From assembly GCA_015068135.1 (NCBI GenBank), contig SVLB01000012.1, positions 1 to 60,835 of the forward strand: DNA of 60,835 nucleotides, read 5' to 3'. The notes under the pieces are model-generated. The model ran no database searches and had not been told where the DNA came from. It was given only the letters and a program-made list of their open reading frames with translations. The stretch is from Oscillospiraceae bacterium. Its GTDB lineage: Bacteria; Bacillota; Clostridia; Oscillospirales; Oscillospiraceae. The translations under genes and the position numbers were made by a program. This document shows positions 60,716 to 60,835 of the stretch, one piece after another. How positions within the stretch are numbered: position 1 is the first letter of the stretch; each line of letters opens with the position of its first letter.

Positions 60716-60835
60716 AGCGTCATTGCGAGGCCACTTGTGGCCGTGGCAATCCGTTCTTCTTAAGACCCAGAAAGGCTTGCTGCGCAAGATATTTTGACTT
60801 ACTGCGCAAACCGGACTCTACCGTACCTATGTACG
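60716..60835. repeat. REP-type palindrome and contig-edge repeat
   Basis: CGTCATTGCGAGGCCAC and GTGGCCGTGGCAATCCG (60718-60753) make the widely seen intergenic hairpin of this type. After it comes AAGGCTTGCTGCGCAAG (60770-60787), close to 191-208 (AAGGCTTGCTGGCGCAAG). Nothing coding is seen from 60617 to the end. Confidence 0.5.

Noticed and set aside
1..60835. Prophage or integrative element covering part of the window
   Set aside because: Phage-type small genes and scraps are present, but no integrase, capsid, terminase or conjugation gene and no att-like direct repeats were seen.

Overview
The window looks like a contig from a gut-type Clostridia genome of the order Oscillospirales (Oscillospiraceae/Ruminococcaceae-like). 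The basis is GC-rich Firmicutes-style coding with AGGAGG ribosome binding sites, TTGACA/TATAAT promoters, 1.22 kb-codon rpoB and rpoC genes without large insertions, an FprA flavodiiron protein, a cohesin/dockerin pair, REP-type repeats with a RAYT transposase, and many exported proteins with histidine/cysteine-rich modules. This placement is inference from gene content. The first and last bases both lie in repeat-like DNA, as expected if assembly broke at repeats.

Layout. 1-3.5 kb (minus): a FliB-like lysine methylase gene whose 3' part is occupied by a terminal-inverted-repeat element; a four-gene cassette of two small Cys-rich proteins, a sigma-like HTH protein and a DivIVA-like coiled coil, driven by a consensus promoter with three 16-bp GTAC palindromes; and a membrane-bound LuxR-type regulator. 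3.7-8 kb (plus): a small conserved protein and two large membrane-anchored surface proteins. 8.2-12.6 kb (minus): YitT transporter, a small lipoprotein, and a 1078-residue exported M23 peptidase. 12.9-15.6 kb (plus): SIS isomerase, FucI/AraA-type isomerase and ribulose-phosphate-epimerase-like protein, with a REPIN hairpin between the first two genes. 15.7-19.2 kb: azlCD, flavodiiron protein, SDR reductase, thioredoxin.

19.3-22.4 kb is an AT-richer accessory stretch: small lipoproteins, a recombinase HTH scrap, an XRE regulator, and a RAYT transposase flanked by REP repeats that also occur inside its reading frame. 22.5-30.9 kb: CRP-like regulator with lipoate ligase, a DeoR regulator with a CapA/MurF-like fusion, a NUDIX-PRTase-aldo/keto reductase operon, and a GH30 glycosidase. 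31.4-41.3 kb: a surface protein, then rpoB-rpoC as a free-standing operon with its own promoter and no adjacent ribosomal protein genes. 41.3-45.5 kb (minus): U32 peptidase, MltG, DJ-1 protein, thymidylate kinase. 45.5-46.8 kb: repeats, a possible small RNA, and a PadR/HAAS-like pair.

46.9-51 kb: a dockerin protein followed at once by a cohesin-like protein that stops inside a repeat, then a graveyard of gene scraps and a small MITE-like element. 51.1-60.6 kb (plus): GH43 and GH42 glycosidases, an alkyl-sulfatase-like lipoprotein with an SCP2-like tail, and a 1385-residue secreted protein whose C-terminal module is shared with the M23 protein at 9.3-12.6 kb. Main themes are cell-surface/exported proteins, glycan breakdown and small palindromic repeats. 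I see no CRISPR array, rRNA or convincing complete tRNA.
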